The position numbers and the translations under genes are program-made. Positions 1 to 6,012 of a stretch of DNA of 6,012 bases are shown here, one piece after another. How positions within the stretch are numbered: the stretch's first letter is position 1; every line of letters starts with the position of its first letter. The notes under the pieces were generated by a model. It was not told the origin of the DNA. It made no database searches and worked only from the letters and a program-made list of their open reading frames with translations. The stretch is taken from contig SLKL01000462.1 in NCBI GenBank assembly GCA_007134625.1, forward strand, positions 1-6,012, in the 5' to 3' direction. Source of the DNA: Saprospiraceae bacterium (GTDB taxonomy: Bacteria; Bacteroidota; Bacteroidia; Chitinophagales; Saprospiraceae).

Positions 1-1607
1 GACCAGGATTTGATCCACTCTGACCTGCGGTTTTGCCGAAGGAGACTTCCCTCTGTTTGAATATCCCATGATTCAGGTAAAAACTCAGGATATAGGCTAT
101 TGCTTGAAAAAAGCTTTTTCCCATCCTCGTATAAAGTGTAGTCATACTTCCGCTCCCCATCCATTCGAAGTTTTTTTACTTTTTTGTACACCGCCTTAAA
201 GTTCATTTGCTTCGCACCCATATCCTCTTCAAAAACTTGTGAAAGCGCTGTTCTCTGTTGAATATCTTTATCCAGTGAAAAGCTAAAAAGCATAGAGGCT
301 CCAAACCCTGACAAAATCAGTAACCACAACACCATCCATGGATAACTCGGCTTTTTCTTTTCGGAAAAAATGTCGAGAAGAAAGATAAAAATAAAAACTC
401 CCAGATAAAAGGGAAATGGAGGTAAGGGAACTCCAACTGCAAGAAAAACAGGGAAGGAAAGCAATGCGGCGGCACCGGCTGCCATAAACCTGTTCGCAAG
501 CGGAATCTCCATTTTGAAAATGAGTTCTCCTGCTTTAAGTCCAAGAACAAAAACTGAGAACAAATAAAGCATGATCACAGTCAACAGGATAAAGCTATAA
601 ATATCGAGGTTAAAGACCTCCTCGAGGTCAAGTTGGATATCGGAATAATAGACAAGTTGACTGACACTTTTTCCAAAAATGGTAAAAAATAATATTACCG
701 AAAGATATAAGCCTACTGCAAGCATAGCTTTAAGCCCGGGGTTTCGGCTGGAAAAAAACTTAGCTATCGGAAGGTTCAGCAGAAATAAACTGAAGCCACA
801 AAACAGCAAAATATCCATTGTCAATTTCCCCAAACTACCGCTCATAAACAAAAAATAGGTCTCACGAACAAATAGCGGAATCCCCTCCATTACTTCACTA
901 ACAGCGGGTACATTCCACAACAAACGGACAACAAAAACCAAAGCAAAAAGACCTAAAATCTGAAGTGGATTATGGTGAATGGTCTCGCGATGCCTGAAAA
1001 TATTAATAACTACCAATATTATAGCTATCAACACAAACAACAACCAGCCATAAGCCAGAATATCTTGAAATAACGAAGACCTTACCGTACTATCCGGATT
1101 GATTTGAAGCTCACCATTTGAAATTTCGAACTTATAATCAGTCTGCACAAAAGCACTGAAAAACATACTGAAGAAGATGGCTTGTTCCTTCGCATTTTCA
1201 AAAAAAACCGGAACAACTAACTGTGAGTATTGATTCTTTGAATCATTGTTTTGAAGGAAATCCTGCACATAGTAGTGGACTCCTCCCCTACTTTTCAGCC
1301 TGATGTCATCATCTGAATCTTTGTCGGCAAATGAGCTTACCCAAGGGTTCGAGAATGAAGCGATGTAATCATTGCTCTTTTTTATAATTTGGGGTTGATA
1401 ATAGGAATTTAAAGAGGGGAAAAGGTCTGAATCGAAGTCGAAAGCAGATTCACTATGTTCCTCTTTAGCAGTCTGAATGTAATCATCCCATGCTTGAATA
1501 AAGGCATCCGTCTTGTCTGTTTGATAAAAAAAGGCAGTTGCACCCGACAGTACAAGGAGTACAGCGAGCAGCCCAAAAAATATTCGACTTTTAAGGATTA
1601 GCCTCAC
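1..1607 (-). CDS. Polytopic membrane protein, probable N-terminal half of a sensor histidine kinase (partial, runs off left edge)
   Basis: An open frame of 535 codons, free of stops, continues past the left edge. The GTG at 1607-1605 is chosen because an in-frame TAA lies only two codons upstream and the next residues form a signal anchor. Residues 9-27 are hydrophobic, about 28-180 are hydrophilic and probably periplasmic, and about eight more membrane segments follow (near 184-204, 216-234, 262-280, 293-312, 336-356, 373-391, 397-414 and 424-443). After the last one comes a soluble stretch beginning SLDKDIQQRTALSQ, with YDYTLYEDGKKLFSSNSLYP at 488-507. An 'LDK...QQR..L' linker followed by a 'Y.YEDGKL...YP' sensory segment recalls the extracytoplasmic sensor region of large Bacteroidota histidine kinases, which continue with a membrane helix, HAMP, HisKA and HATPase domains. 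Those domains are not visible here, so the kinase assignment is inference; the membrane topology is read directly. The lipoprotein gene at 1762-2325 lies upstream in the same direction, 154 bases away. Confidence 0.6.
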   Translation of the reverse strand, partial: MRLILKSRIFFGLLAVLLVLSGATAFFYQTDKTDAFIQAWDDYIQTAKEEHSESAFDFDSDLFPSLNSYYQPQIIKKSNDYIASFSNPWVSSFADKDSDDDIRLKSRGGVHYYVQDFLQNNDSKNQYSQLVVPVFFENAKEQAIFFSMFFSAFVQTDYKFEISNGELQINPDSTVRSSLFQDILAYGWLLFVLIAIILVVINIFRHRETIHHNPLQILGLFALVFVVRLLWNVPAVSEVMEGIPLFVRETYFLFMSGSLGKLTMDILLFCGFSLFLLNLPIAKFFSSRNPGLKAMLAVGLYLSVILFFTIFGKSVSQLVYYSDIQLDLEEVFNLDIYSFILLTVIMLYLFSVFVLGLKAGELIFKMEIPLANRFMAAGAAALLSFPVFLAVGVPLPPFPFYLGVFIFIFLLDIFSEKKKPSYPWMVLWLLILSGFGASMLFSFSLDKDIQQRTALSQVFEEDMGAKQMNFKAVYKKVKKLRMDGERKYDYTLYEDGKKLFSSNSLYPEFLPESWDIQTEGSLLRQNRRSEWIKSW

Positions 1608-1640
1608 CTGTTAGTCATGTTTTATACGGCAATTCAACTG

Positions 1641-1648
1641 TAAAGGTA
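1641..1648 (-). promoter_or_regulatory. Possible -7 promoter box for the membrane protein gene
   Basis: Read on the minus strand this is TACCTTTA, one base away from the Bacteroidota -7 consensus TAnnTTTG. It would place transcription start about 27 bases before the GTG at 1607. No clear -33 TTTG is seen. An AT-only inverted repeat, ATTAATT (1662-1668) and AATTAAT (1674-1680), lies just upstream and might be an operator, but AT-rich DNA gives such repeats by chance. Tentative. Confidence 0.22.
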
Positions 1649-1761
1649 ATATATTCAGTGAATTAATTATTAAAATTAATGCGAATATATAAGCAATTGT
1701 ATCAATGAGTATCCGAATTTGTTTTTACTGTAAATAACTTTTGCGCCCGTATTTTACAAGC

Positions 1762-2325
1762 TTAGTTCTCCACAATAAAGTCAATCTCATAAAAATACTC
1801 GCGACCGAAGAGGTTCTTGTAGTTCACTTTGACGGTCAACTGACCGGATTGGAGATTCCATTTTATATTTTGGTCAATGGCTGCAAGGACGCTGCCAACC
1901 TTCCTTCTACCCTCAAGATACATCAACTCATCATCTCTATAAGTCAATTGCAAATGCTGAACGGTGAGATTGTCGTCCAATGCAAAAAAAGTTTCAACCC
2001 TCTGTTCGTCGGTGGAAGTAGCATCGCAACCGTAGCGACCGATGAGATTGGGCAGGTCGATATTGAGATCCAATAAAATAGTATAGGATTCCGCAAGTTC
2101 TTCACCGCTCATCTGTACGGTTTCTACTTTTTCGTCTGAGGTAACTGTTTTCTCACCCCGGATATTTGCACTTTTCAGTTCAGCAATATAGTCGTCAATA
2201 TAGCTGCGGCTTTCTGGATGTTGTTCGCATGCATCGGCATGCTGTTCTCCGCCTGACGAACAGCCCATCCAAAGTGGGAAAATTAGAAGAGCTACCAATA
2301 ACACGAACTGGAGGTAATTATTCAT
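1762..2325 (-). CDS. Small lipoprotein of unknown function
   Basis: 187 residues from the ATG at 2325. Residues 1-21 form a lipoprotein signal peptide (MNNYLQF, a hydrophobic core, then LWMGC) with Cys22 as the probable lipidated residue, so the product should be an envelope lipoprotein. The mature part is charged and acidic near its start (GEQHADACEQH), and two further cysteines sit at 33 and 100. The C-terminal half has short alternating hydrophobic stretches (VQHLQLTYRDDELMYLEG and QLTVKVNYKNLFGREYFYEI) that look like beta strands. I do not recognise the family. The frame is open back to an ATG at 2370, but that would add 15 residues before the signal peptide, and a promoter-like box overlaps it, so the later start is preferred. 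The gene lies upstream of and in the same direction as the membrane sensor-like gene, 154 bases away. A sensor with an accessory lipoprotein is possible but unproven. No convincing terminator is seen after the stop. Confidence 0.75.
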   Translation of the reverse strand: MNNYLQFVLLVALLIFPLWMGCSSGGEQHADACEQHPESRSYIDDYIAELKSANIRGEKTVTSDEKVETVQMSGEELAESYTILLDLNIDLPNLIGRYGCDATSTDEQRVETFFALDDNLTVQHLQLTYRDDELMYLEGRRKVGSVLAAIDQNIKWNLQSGQLTVKVNYKNLFGREYFYEIDFIVEN

Positions 2326-2367
2326 TAAAAGTAGTAGTTTGCCAGTTAAATGCAGATTAATCATTTT

Positions 2368-2375
2368 CAAACATA
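2368..2375 (-). promoter_or_regulatory. -7 promoter box for the small lipoprotein gene
   Basis: The minus strand reads TATGTTTG, an exact match to the Bacteroidota -7 consensus TAnnTTTG. It predicts a transcript start near 2361 and a leader of about 36 bases before the ATG at 2325. Because it overlaps the upstream in-frame ATG at 2370-2368, it argues that translation does not start there. A clear -33 TTTG at the usual spacing is not visible. Confidence 0.4.
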
Positions 2376-2449
2376 TGCCATTTATTTTTTATATACATAA
2401 TATGAATGAATATTTTTCTAAAAAATATTAGTAAACAATAGAATGACAA

Positions 2450-2567
2450 TTATTGAGTCCACTCTGAAAACCCTTTTCGTCATGAAAATGAGCGAAAAAT
2501 TCATCCCCAACTCGTTGGGGATTGCAGCAATTTGTAATAGAAAGGGGGTTCGGAGCGGACTCATTAT
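2450..2567. mobile_element. 110-bp MITE-like element with imperfect terminal inverted repeats
   Basis: The core at 2454-2563 starts TGAGTCCACTCTGAAAACCC and ends in GGAGCGGACTCA. The inverse complement of its last 24 bases (2540-2563) matches its first 24 bases (2454-2477) at 19 of 24 positions, including an exact outer TGAGTCC. The element is flanked on both sides by TTAT (2450-2453 and 2564-2567), which could be a 4-bp target-site duplication, although both flanks are AT-rich and a chance match is possible. No coding frame fits inside. This is the architecture of a MITE or an internally deleted insertion sequence; a dispersed intergenic palindrome family is the main alternative. It is unrelated by eye to the IS1595-type left end at the right of the window. 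Confidence 0.45.
2503..2522 (-). terminator. Perfect hairpin, possible minus-strand terminator
   Basis: ATCCCCAA and TTGGGGAT form an 8-bp perfect stem around the four bases CTCG. On the minus strand the stem is followed within three bases by a run of five T (GAATTTTTCG), the layout of a weak intrinsic terminator, about 330 bases after the end of the YD-repeat lipoprotein gene. On the plus strand no T run follows. It sits at the centre of the 110-bp inverted-repeat element, so it may instead be part of that element's structure, with termination a side effect. Confidence 0.3.
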
Positions 2568-2853
2568 TTAAATTGAATAAAAGCAAGTTGGAAGGCTAAA
2601 AAATAATTTTACGACCACGGAAGGACAATGTTCAAGCTGTATTTAAAGAAATTAAGGTCAACGAAAAGCAAAAAGAAGAGGGTAAACCACACTATTTTTC
2701 TTCCTTTGCCACCGTAATTTTCAATATCTGTCATGTGGCTTAAACCTGGAATGAAAAATAAAGGATTTTTTCATTTAGATATGGTGGGGGGGTAAAAAAG
2801 GTTAATCCGGTTTCAAATACAAAAAGGGATTTAGGGGAAAAAAGCACCAATAG
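2568..2853. other. Intergenic stretch with no recognisable gene
   Basis: Together with 2326-2449 and the inverted-repeat element, this makes a 528-base gap between two minus-strand genes. The longest plausible plus-strand frame here, ATG at 2628 to TAA at 2717, encodes only 29 basic residues with no family resemblance and is not called. A run of seven G at 2786-2792 is followed by a run of A. I see no tRNA-like fold, riboswitch or recognisable protein fragment, and no strong terminator directly after the stop at 2854. Confidence 0.5.
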
Positions 2854-3660
2854 TCACTCATAAGTCATTGTAAAAACTCTATCACTATTAGCAGTTTTGA
2901 AGTATTCTACGGGAAACCCCTTACGGTTATACTTATATCTATACCTACAATCTGTACAAACTAATCTCCCATAATGCCCGAGATGATCAATGTATATCTT
3001 ACGAACTATATTGTTTTGCGTCTGATATAATGGCCAGGTGATATAAGGGGGTAGATTCTTTCTGAAATTTGGTTTAGTATCGTATTCATACTTCATAGTC
3101 AAAGCCCTTATCCCTTCACTGTTGTAATATTCTTCTTTTACTATGTTACCATTTTCCCATTTATAAAAGATATCAAAAAAAGCATAAGGACTATAATACT
3201 GTGAACTATCGAAATCCCTGATTATTCTCTCCAATCTTTCTACATTTCCATCCGAATCATAATAATACTTAACTGAATTATTGGCAAGATTAAAAGAATC
3301 ACCCCAATCATTTGAATAGAAACTAACCACCTCATTCAACCTTCCCAATTGATCATAAAAATATTCAATTTTTCCAAGATTACTATCCGGTGGATAATCA
3401 TTCCTAAGTGCTTTTTTTACCCTATTTTCCTCATCATAAAAATACTCAAATATGATACTCTTCTCTCCATTTATATCAAACTTATACATAGTCATATTTC
3501 CCGAATGATCGTATGAATACGTATGATCAAAATAAAAACCATCCATCTTATCAAAATGTCTAATTAGCTTGTTGCCTTCCGATAAAAGAAACCCGTCATC
3601 CTGTTTACAGGAAATAAAAACAAATGGAACTAATAATCCAAAAAAAATAAAAAATCTCAT
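2854..3660 (-). CDS. Lipoprotein with YD-like (RHS-like) repeats
   Basis: 268 residues. The N-terminus MRFFIFFGLLVPFVFISC is a lipoprotein signal peptide with Cys18 as the predicted lipidation site. The mature part carries about seven degenerate copies of an aromatic Y-x-Y-D-x-x-G-N/R motif: YSYDHSGNM (48), YFYDEENRV (73), YFYDQLGRL (100), YYYDSDGNV (132), FYKWENGNIV (165), YEYDTKPN (191) and YKYNRKGFPVEY (242). Such YD repeats build beta-sheet spirals or shells in RHS proteins and also occur in short Bacteroidota surface lipoproteins; this one is far too short to be a full RHS toxin and has no toxin domain. A CTDC motif at 235-238 is unusual in an exported protein and could form a disulphide or bind metal. 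The ATG follows the stop of the metalloprotease gene by four bases, so the two are surely co-transcribed and perhaps translationally coupled. Role unknown; carbohydrate or protein binding at the cell surface is a guess. Confidence 0.8.
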   Translation of the reverse strand: MRFFIFFGLLVPFVFISCKQDDGFLLSEGNKLIRHFDKMDGFYFDHTYSYDHSGNMTMYKFDINGEKSIIFEYFYDEENRVKKALRNDYPPDSNLGKIEYFYDQLGRLNEVVSFYSNDWGDSFNLANNSVKYYYDSDGNVERLERIIRDFDSSQYYSPYAFFDIFYKWENGNIVKEEYYNSEGIRALTMKYEYDTKPNFRKNLPPYITWPLYQTQNNIVRKIYIDHLGHYGRLVCTDCRYRYKYNRKGFPVEYFKTANSDRVFTMTYE

Positions 3661-3664
3661 TTCT

Positions 3665-5497
3665 TTATTGGTTTATAATTGTGAATGTTTGAACCTCGGA
3701 TTGATCGATACCTTCGTAGATTTTCAAAAAGTACAGCCCTTTAGGAAATCTTTCGATATTTATGGAAAAACTATTGATGTCATTATTAACTCTCAATTCA
3801 TCAGATAATAAAACATTTCCAATAGAATTAAACATACTAAAATTCAATTTATGTGAGGTTTCATTAATGTTATTGACTTCTATGTTTACATAGCCTGAAG
3901 TAGGATTTGGAAAAACAACAATGTCTATATTATTTATTTCTCTTACAACCCTTGGCATAGGAGATGTAAAGCAATCAAATCCAAAGTCATCCATTTCTTC
4001 TAATTTTATGTAATACCAAGAATGGTGGGTATCATTGTAATAATCAGTTACATCCAATCTTACATATAACCCCTTCCCTTGAGTCGGAAAAAAGAGGGTT
4101 GGACAAGGCATTTGTAGATAAGCACTTGGAGTATTATAAGGATAATTAATAAAATTTACTCCATCAAAACTATAGCTCCAATCATATGTATATGCACCTG
4201 GGCCTCCTCCTTGAACATTTGCTGTGATTGTTATAAATTCACAAGGACAAGCTTGTTCAGGTCCACTTATATAAGAATGCAGTGGTGGAAATGTGGGATT
4301 GGACCTCCATTGTGAAATAACACACCCAACATCCTTCATCCATTTCGCATTGTTCCTCATCGGAGTACCAGTCTTGCTCCCATTAGCTACTTTTACATTT
4401 GGATTCGAAAAAAAACCTCTAGTTTCTTTAACATCATTAGAAAACATTACAGTATATCTTCTTTCTTTCCAAAAAGCCCAACCAGTAGTCCAGCTGTGTG
4501 CATGCCTAGCATCCAAATGTTCTTCTTTGCAATTACCACCTTTCCATGAAACACTACACTCTTCATGATTACAACCAAACAAATGACCTAATTCATGGGC
4601 AAATAAATAATTCCTAACTGAATGTTCTGCCGAAACTACCGCAACAGGAGCATCTTCATTTAAACCCTGTACGGCAAAACCTCTCAAACCAGGCACAAAT
4701 GGATCCACCAAACCAAGTATTATGACAAAATCAGCATTTGTCTCCTCTTTTAAAATTGACATTTCGCTAGTGTTATCTTGTATTTCATCAACAATAAAGC
4801 TAGTAAAATTATTATATGCTGTTGGTGCTGGTGGAAAAACATATTGATTTAAATTTTGATCAAAAGTAACATCAACAGCAATAAATTCATCAAAAAGAGG
4901 CAAATATTCTACTCCAACTAGTTCAAGATAGAATTCTGAATCTCTAATTCTTGAATTATGAAGTGCGGTTAAAGTCATTTCAAAAGATAAGTTTGCAGTT
5001 TGGATAATATCCGGCACCCTATTTTTTCCTCGTTCTGTATAAAGAACTAAAACTTTTATAGGACATGGTCCTGTTCCTCTTAGTTCTGCAATCAAACTTG
5101 AATCAGGTGGATCAGGTGTCATAATTATAGAATCATTTAGACCTACTCCACAAAATGCTTTTGTTGTATCATACATATACTGAACCAAAACATTGTTACT
5201 TCCACCTAAATCAATTAAATCGAAATGTATACTATCAACTAAAAAACTCCCAAATGTTTTCCCCTCCCTACTAATTAATGTACCGTATCCTGAGTGAGAT
5301 GGAATAGAGTCATATTCATTTAATATTCCATTCCAAACAAAATTTGTATCTGCCAAATATTTAACATACTGGTTGGCAAATAAGAGAACGGTATCATTTA
5401 AAAATGGTAATCTAATTGGTAAGGAATAATCATTCACAACCGTATGTATTGGGTTAACATTTACAAAATATTTATTTACAACTGTTGAGTCATCCAA
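3665..5497 (-). CDS. Secreted zinc metalloprotease (reprolysin-like, M12 type) with type IX sorting domain; 5' end probably truncated
   Basis: 610 residues from a TTG at 5497. Residues about 25-120 resemble the pro-region of Bacteroidota M12-like proteases (LPFLND, FVWNGILN, GKTFGSFLVDS), with Cys116 in AFCGVG a possible cysteine switch. The catalytic domain spans about 145-400. HELGHLFGCNH at 301-311 is a complete HExxHxxGxxH zinc site with three histidine ligands and Glu302 as general base, and Met351 in TVMFSND is the likely Met-turn, followed by the usual FSNPNV segment. Residues about 405-500 form a PKD/Ig-like beta domain (ISGPEQACPCEF, YDWSYSFDG). Residues about 525-610 are a type A sorting domain (FPNPTSG at 529-535, GLYFLKI at 587-593), so the mature enzyme should be secreted or surface-bound. 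There is no signal peptide, and the frame stays open upstream for at least 25 codons without ATG or GTG. An IS1595-type element begins just upstream, so the true start and signal sequence were most likely lost. The stop lies four bases before the YD-repeat lipoprotein gene. Protease assignment is firm; expression and export are doubtful. Confidence 0.85.
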   Translation of the reverse strand: MDDSTVVNKYFVNVNPIHTVVNDYSLPIRLPFLNDTVLLFANQYVKYLADTNFVWNGILNEYDSIPSHSGYGTLISREGKTFGSFLVDSIHFDLIDLGGSNNVLVQYMYDTTKAFCGVGLNDSIIMTPDPPDSSLIAELRGTGPCPIKVLVLYTERGKNRVPDIIQTANLSFEMTLTALHNSRIRDSEFYLELVGVEYLPLFDEFIAVDVTFDQNLNQYVFPPAPTAYNNFTSFIVDEIQDNTSEMSILKEETNADFVIILGLVDPFVPGLRGFAVQGLNEDAPVAVVSAEHSVRNYLFAHELGHLFGCNHEECSVSWKGGNCKEEHLDARHAHSWTTGWAFWKERRYTVMFSNDVKETRGFFSNPNVKVANGSKTGTPMRNNAKWMKDVGCVISQWRSNPTFPPLHSYISGPEQACPCEFITITANVQGGGPGAYTYDWSYSFDGVNFINYPYNTPSAYLQMPCPTLFFPTQGKGLYVRLDVTDYYNDTHHSWYYIKLEEMDDFGFDCFTSPMPRVVREINNIDIVVFPNPTSGYVNIEVNNINETSHKLNFSMFNSIGNVLLSDELRVNNDINSFSINIERFPKGLYFLKIYEGIDQSEVQTFTIINQ

Positions 5498-5545
5498 TAT
5501 TTTATGGCTATGATATAAAATAATGTGTATATGAAAGAATTTTTG

Positions 5546-5553
5546 TATATTTG
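5546..5553 (+). promoter_or_regulatory. -7 promoter box for the transposase gene
   Basis: TATATTTG matches the Bacteroidota -7 consensus TAnnTTTG exactly and predicts transcription start near 5560, about 24 bases before the transposase ATG. A -33 TTTG at standard spacing is not evident, although the region upstream is AT-rich. Its position inside the presumed insertion element fits a transposase promoter. Confidence 0.4.
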
Positions 5554-5583
5554 AGTTTTGAAACGAACAAAAAATAAACAGAG

Positions 5584-6012
5584 ATGGAAAGTATTACTCA
5601 GATTTTAGAAGTTATTAGGAATTTGACAAAAGCAGATCAAGATAAGCTACTTCATAAATTGAATACAGAACTAACAGACACTGACTGTTCTAGTGCGCAA
5701 TTAATTGAAATTAGGCGAGACCAACAGCAAAGGAACAAATTCACTTGCCCCCACTGTAAAAGTGAAGATGTAGTTGGTCATGGCAATTATAAAGGGATGA
5801 AGCGATATAGGTGTAAGGGATGCACGAAGACATTTAATGATCTAACCGGTACAGCTATTTCGTGGATACATAAGAAGGAAAAAATGAAGGCCTATATTAA
5901 GTGTCTTGCAAACAATCTGACTTTAAGGGAAATAGCTGAAGAACTCAACATTTCTTACAGGACTTCATTTTTATGGAGACATAAAATACTCGGTGCCTTT
6001 AAAGATGTTGGC
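5584..6012 (+). CDS. IS1595-family transposase (ISXO2-like), N-terminal 143 residues, runs off right edge
   Basis: The ATG at 5584 opens a frame that continues to the edge with no stop. Residues 1-50 are a helical lead segment (MESITQILEVIRNLTKADQD). Residues 53-85 form a zinc ribbon with Cys55, Cys58, Cys77 and Cys80 (CPHC and CKGC) around GNYKGMKRYR, ending in KTFNDLTGT, the hallmark N-terminal domain of IS1595 transposases. Residues 112-134 (LTLREIAEELNISYRTSFLW, then RHK) are a helix-turn-helix typical of the family, with the characteristic WRHKIL. The DDE-type catalytic domain is expected after residue 143 and is not in the window; family members are usually around 300 residues, so about half is missing only because the window ends. 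There is no strong Shine-Dalgarno, as is normal in Bacteroidota. It is divergent from the protease gene, and its element probably removed that gene's start. Confidence 0.88.
   Translation, partial: MESITQILEVIRNLTKADQDKLLHKLNTELTDTDCSSAQLIEIRRDQQQRNKFTCPHCKSEDVVGHGNYKGMKRYRCKGCTKTFNDLTGTAISWIHKKEKMKAYIKCLANNLTLREIAEELNISYRTSFLWRHKILGAFKDVG

Larger units (their letters stand above)
5506..6012 (+). mobile_element. IS1595-type insertion sequence, left part (continues past right edge)
   Basis: The element is defined by the transposase gene starting at 5584. Its left end must lie between the protease remnant and the transposase promoter. The GG at 5506-5507 (GGCTATGATA) is a plausible outer end, since many IS1595 members start with GG and leave under 100 bases before the transposase, but the terminal repeat cannot be confirmed without the right end, which is outside the window. 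IS1595 elements usually make 8-bp target duplications; this too cannot be tested here. The left boundary should be taken as uncertain by about 30 bases. Confidence 0.5.

Noticed and set aside
317..550. Minus-strand frame of 77 residues
   Set aside because: It lies wholly inside the long membrane-protein frame in another reading frame and has no protein-like features of its own.
1662..1680. ATTAATT/AATTAAT inverted repeat as a regulator binding site
   Set aside because: Composed only of A and T within an AT-rich spacer, so a chance origin cannot be excluded; mentioned only as context for the nearby promoter box.
1741..2076. Plus-strand frame of 111 residues
   Set aside because: It is antisense to the small lipoprotein gene, which has a clear signal peptide and lipobox; no family resemblance in the antisense frame.
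2166..2360. Plus-strand frame of 64 residues
   Set aside because: Antisense shadow of the small lipoprotein gene and its promoter region.
2628..2717. Plus-strand 29-codon frame beginning MFKLYLKKLRS
   Set aside because: Very short, low-complexity lysine-rich content expected from A-rich DNA, and no conserved motif; it could be a small basic peptide but nothing supports it.
2786..2792. Run of seven G as a possible phase-variation tract
   Set aside because: It is outside any gene and more than 60 bases past the nearest stop codon, with no promoter seen around it, so slippage would have no evident effect.
2854..3660. YD repeats as evidence for an RHS polymorphic toxin
   Set aside because: The protein is only 268 residues, is a lipoprotein, lacks an RHS core shell and has no variable C-terminal toxin domain.
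3569..3808. Plus-strand frame of 79 residues across the junction of the lipoprotein and protease genes
   Set aside because: Antisense to two well-supported genes; no start signal or recognisable motif.
4293..4568. Plus-strand frame of 91 residues
   Set aside because: Antisense to the protease catalytic domain, including the zinc site; a shadow frame.

Overview
The window looks like a chromosomal segment from a member of the Bacteroidota. The clearest sign is the C-terminal sorting domain on the large secreted protease, with an FPNPTSG motif and a GLYFLKI end, which is the address tag of the type IX secretion system found only in that phylum. Supporting signs are the low GC content, the absence of strong Shine-Dalgarno sequences, several TAnnTTTG-like -7 promoter boxes and the prominence of lipoproteins. 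Genus cannot be read from the sequence.

Layout, left to right: (1) 1-1607, minus strand, the N-terminal 535 residues of a large polytopic membrane protein that runs off the left edge. It is most likely a sensor histidine kinase, but the kinase domains lie outside the window. (2) 1762-2325, minus strand, a small lipoprotein of unknown function that precedes the membrane protein in the same direction. (3) 2326-2853, a 528-base gap without a credible gene. It holds a promoter for the small lipoprotein and a 110-bp non-coding element with 24-bp imperfect terminal inverted repeats, an inner perfect hairpin and matching TTAT flanks, which resembles a MITE or a collapsed insertion sequence. (4) 2854-3660 and 3665-5497, minus strand, a two-gene transcription unit with a 4-base gap: upstream a zinc metalloprotease with a type IX sorting tail, downstream a lipoprotein with YD-like repeats. 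(5) 5584 to the right edge, plus strand, the N-terminal part of an IS1595-type transposase with its own promoter.

The main biological point is the junction at about 5500. The protease has a pro-region, an intact HExxHxxGxxH site and an intact type IX tail, but no signal peptide and no ATG or GTG start; its only start within the homologous-looking part is a TTG. A type IX substrate must first cross the inner membrane through Sec, so the gene has most probably been beheaded by insertion of the IS1595-type element whose left end lies just upstream. The YD-repeat lipoprotein would then have lost its native promoter as well. I found no CRISPR array, tRNA, rRNA or riboswitch.
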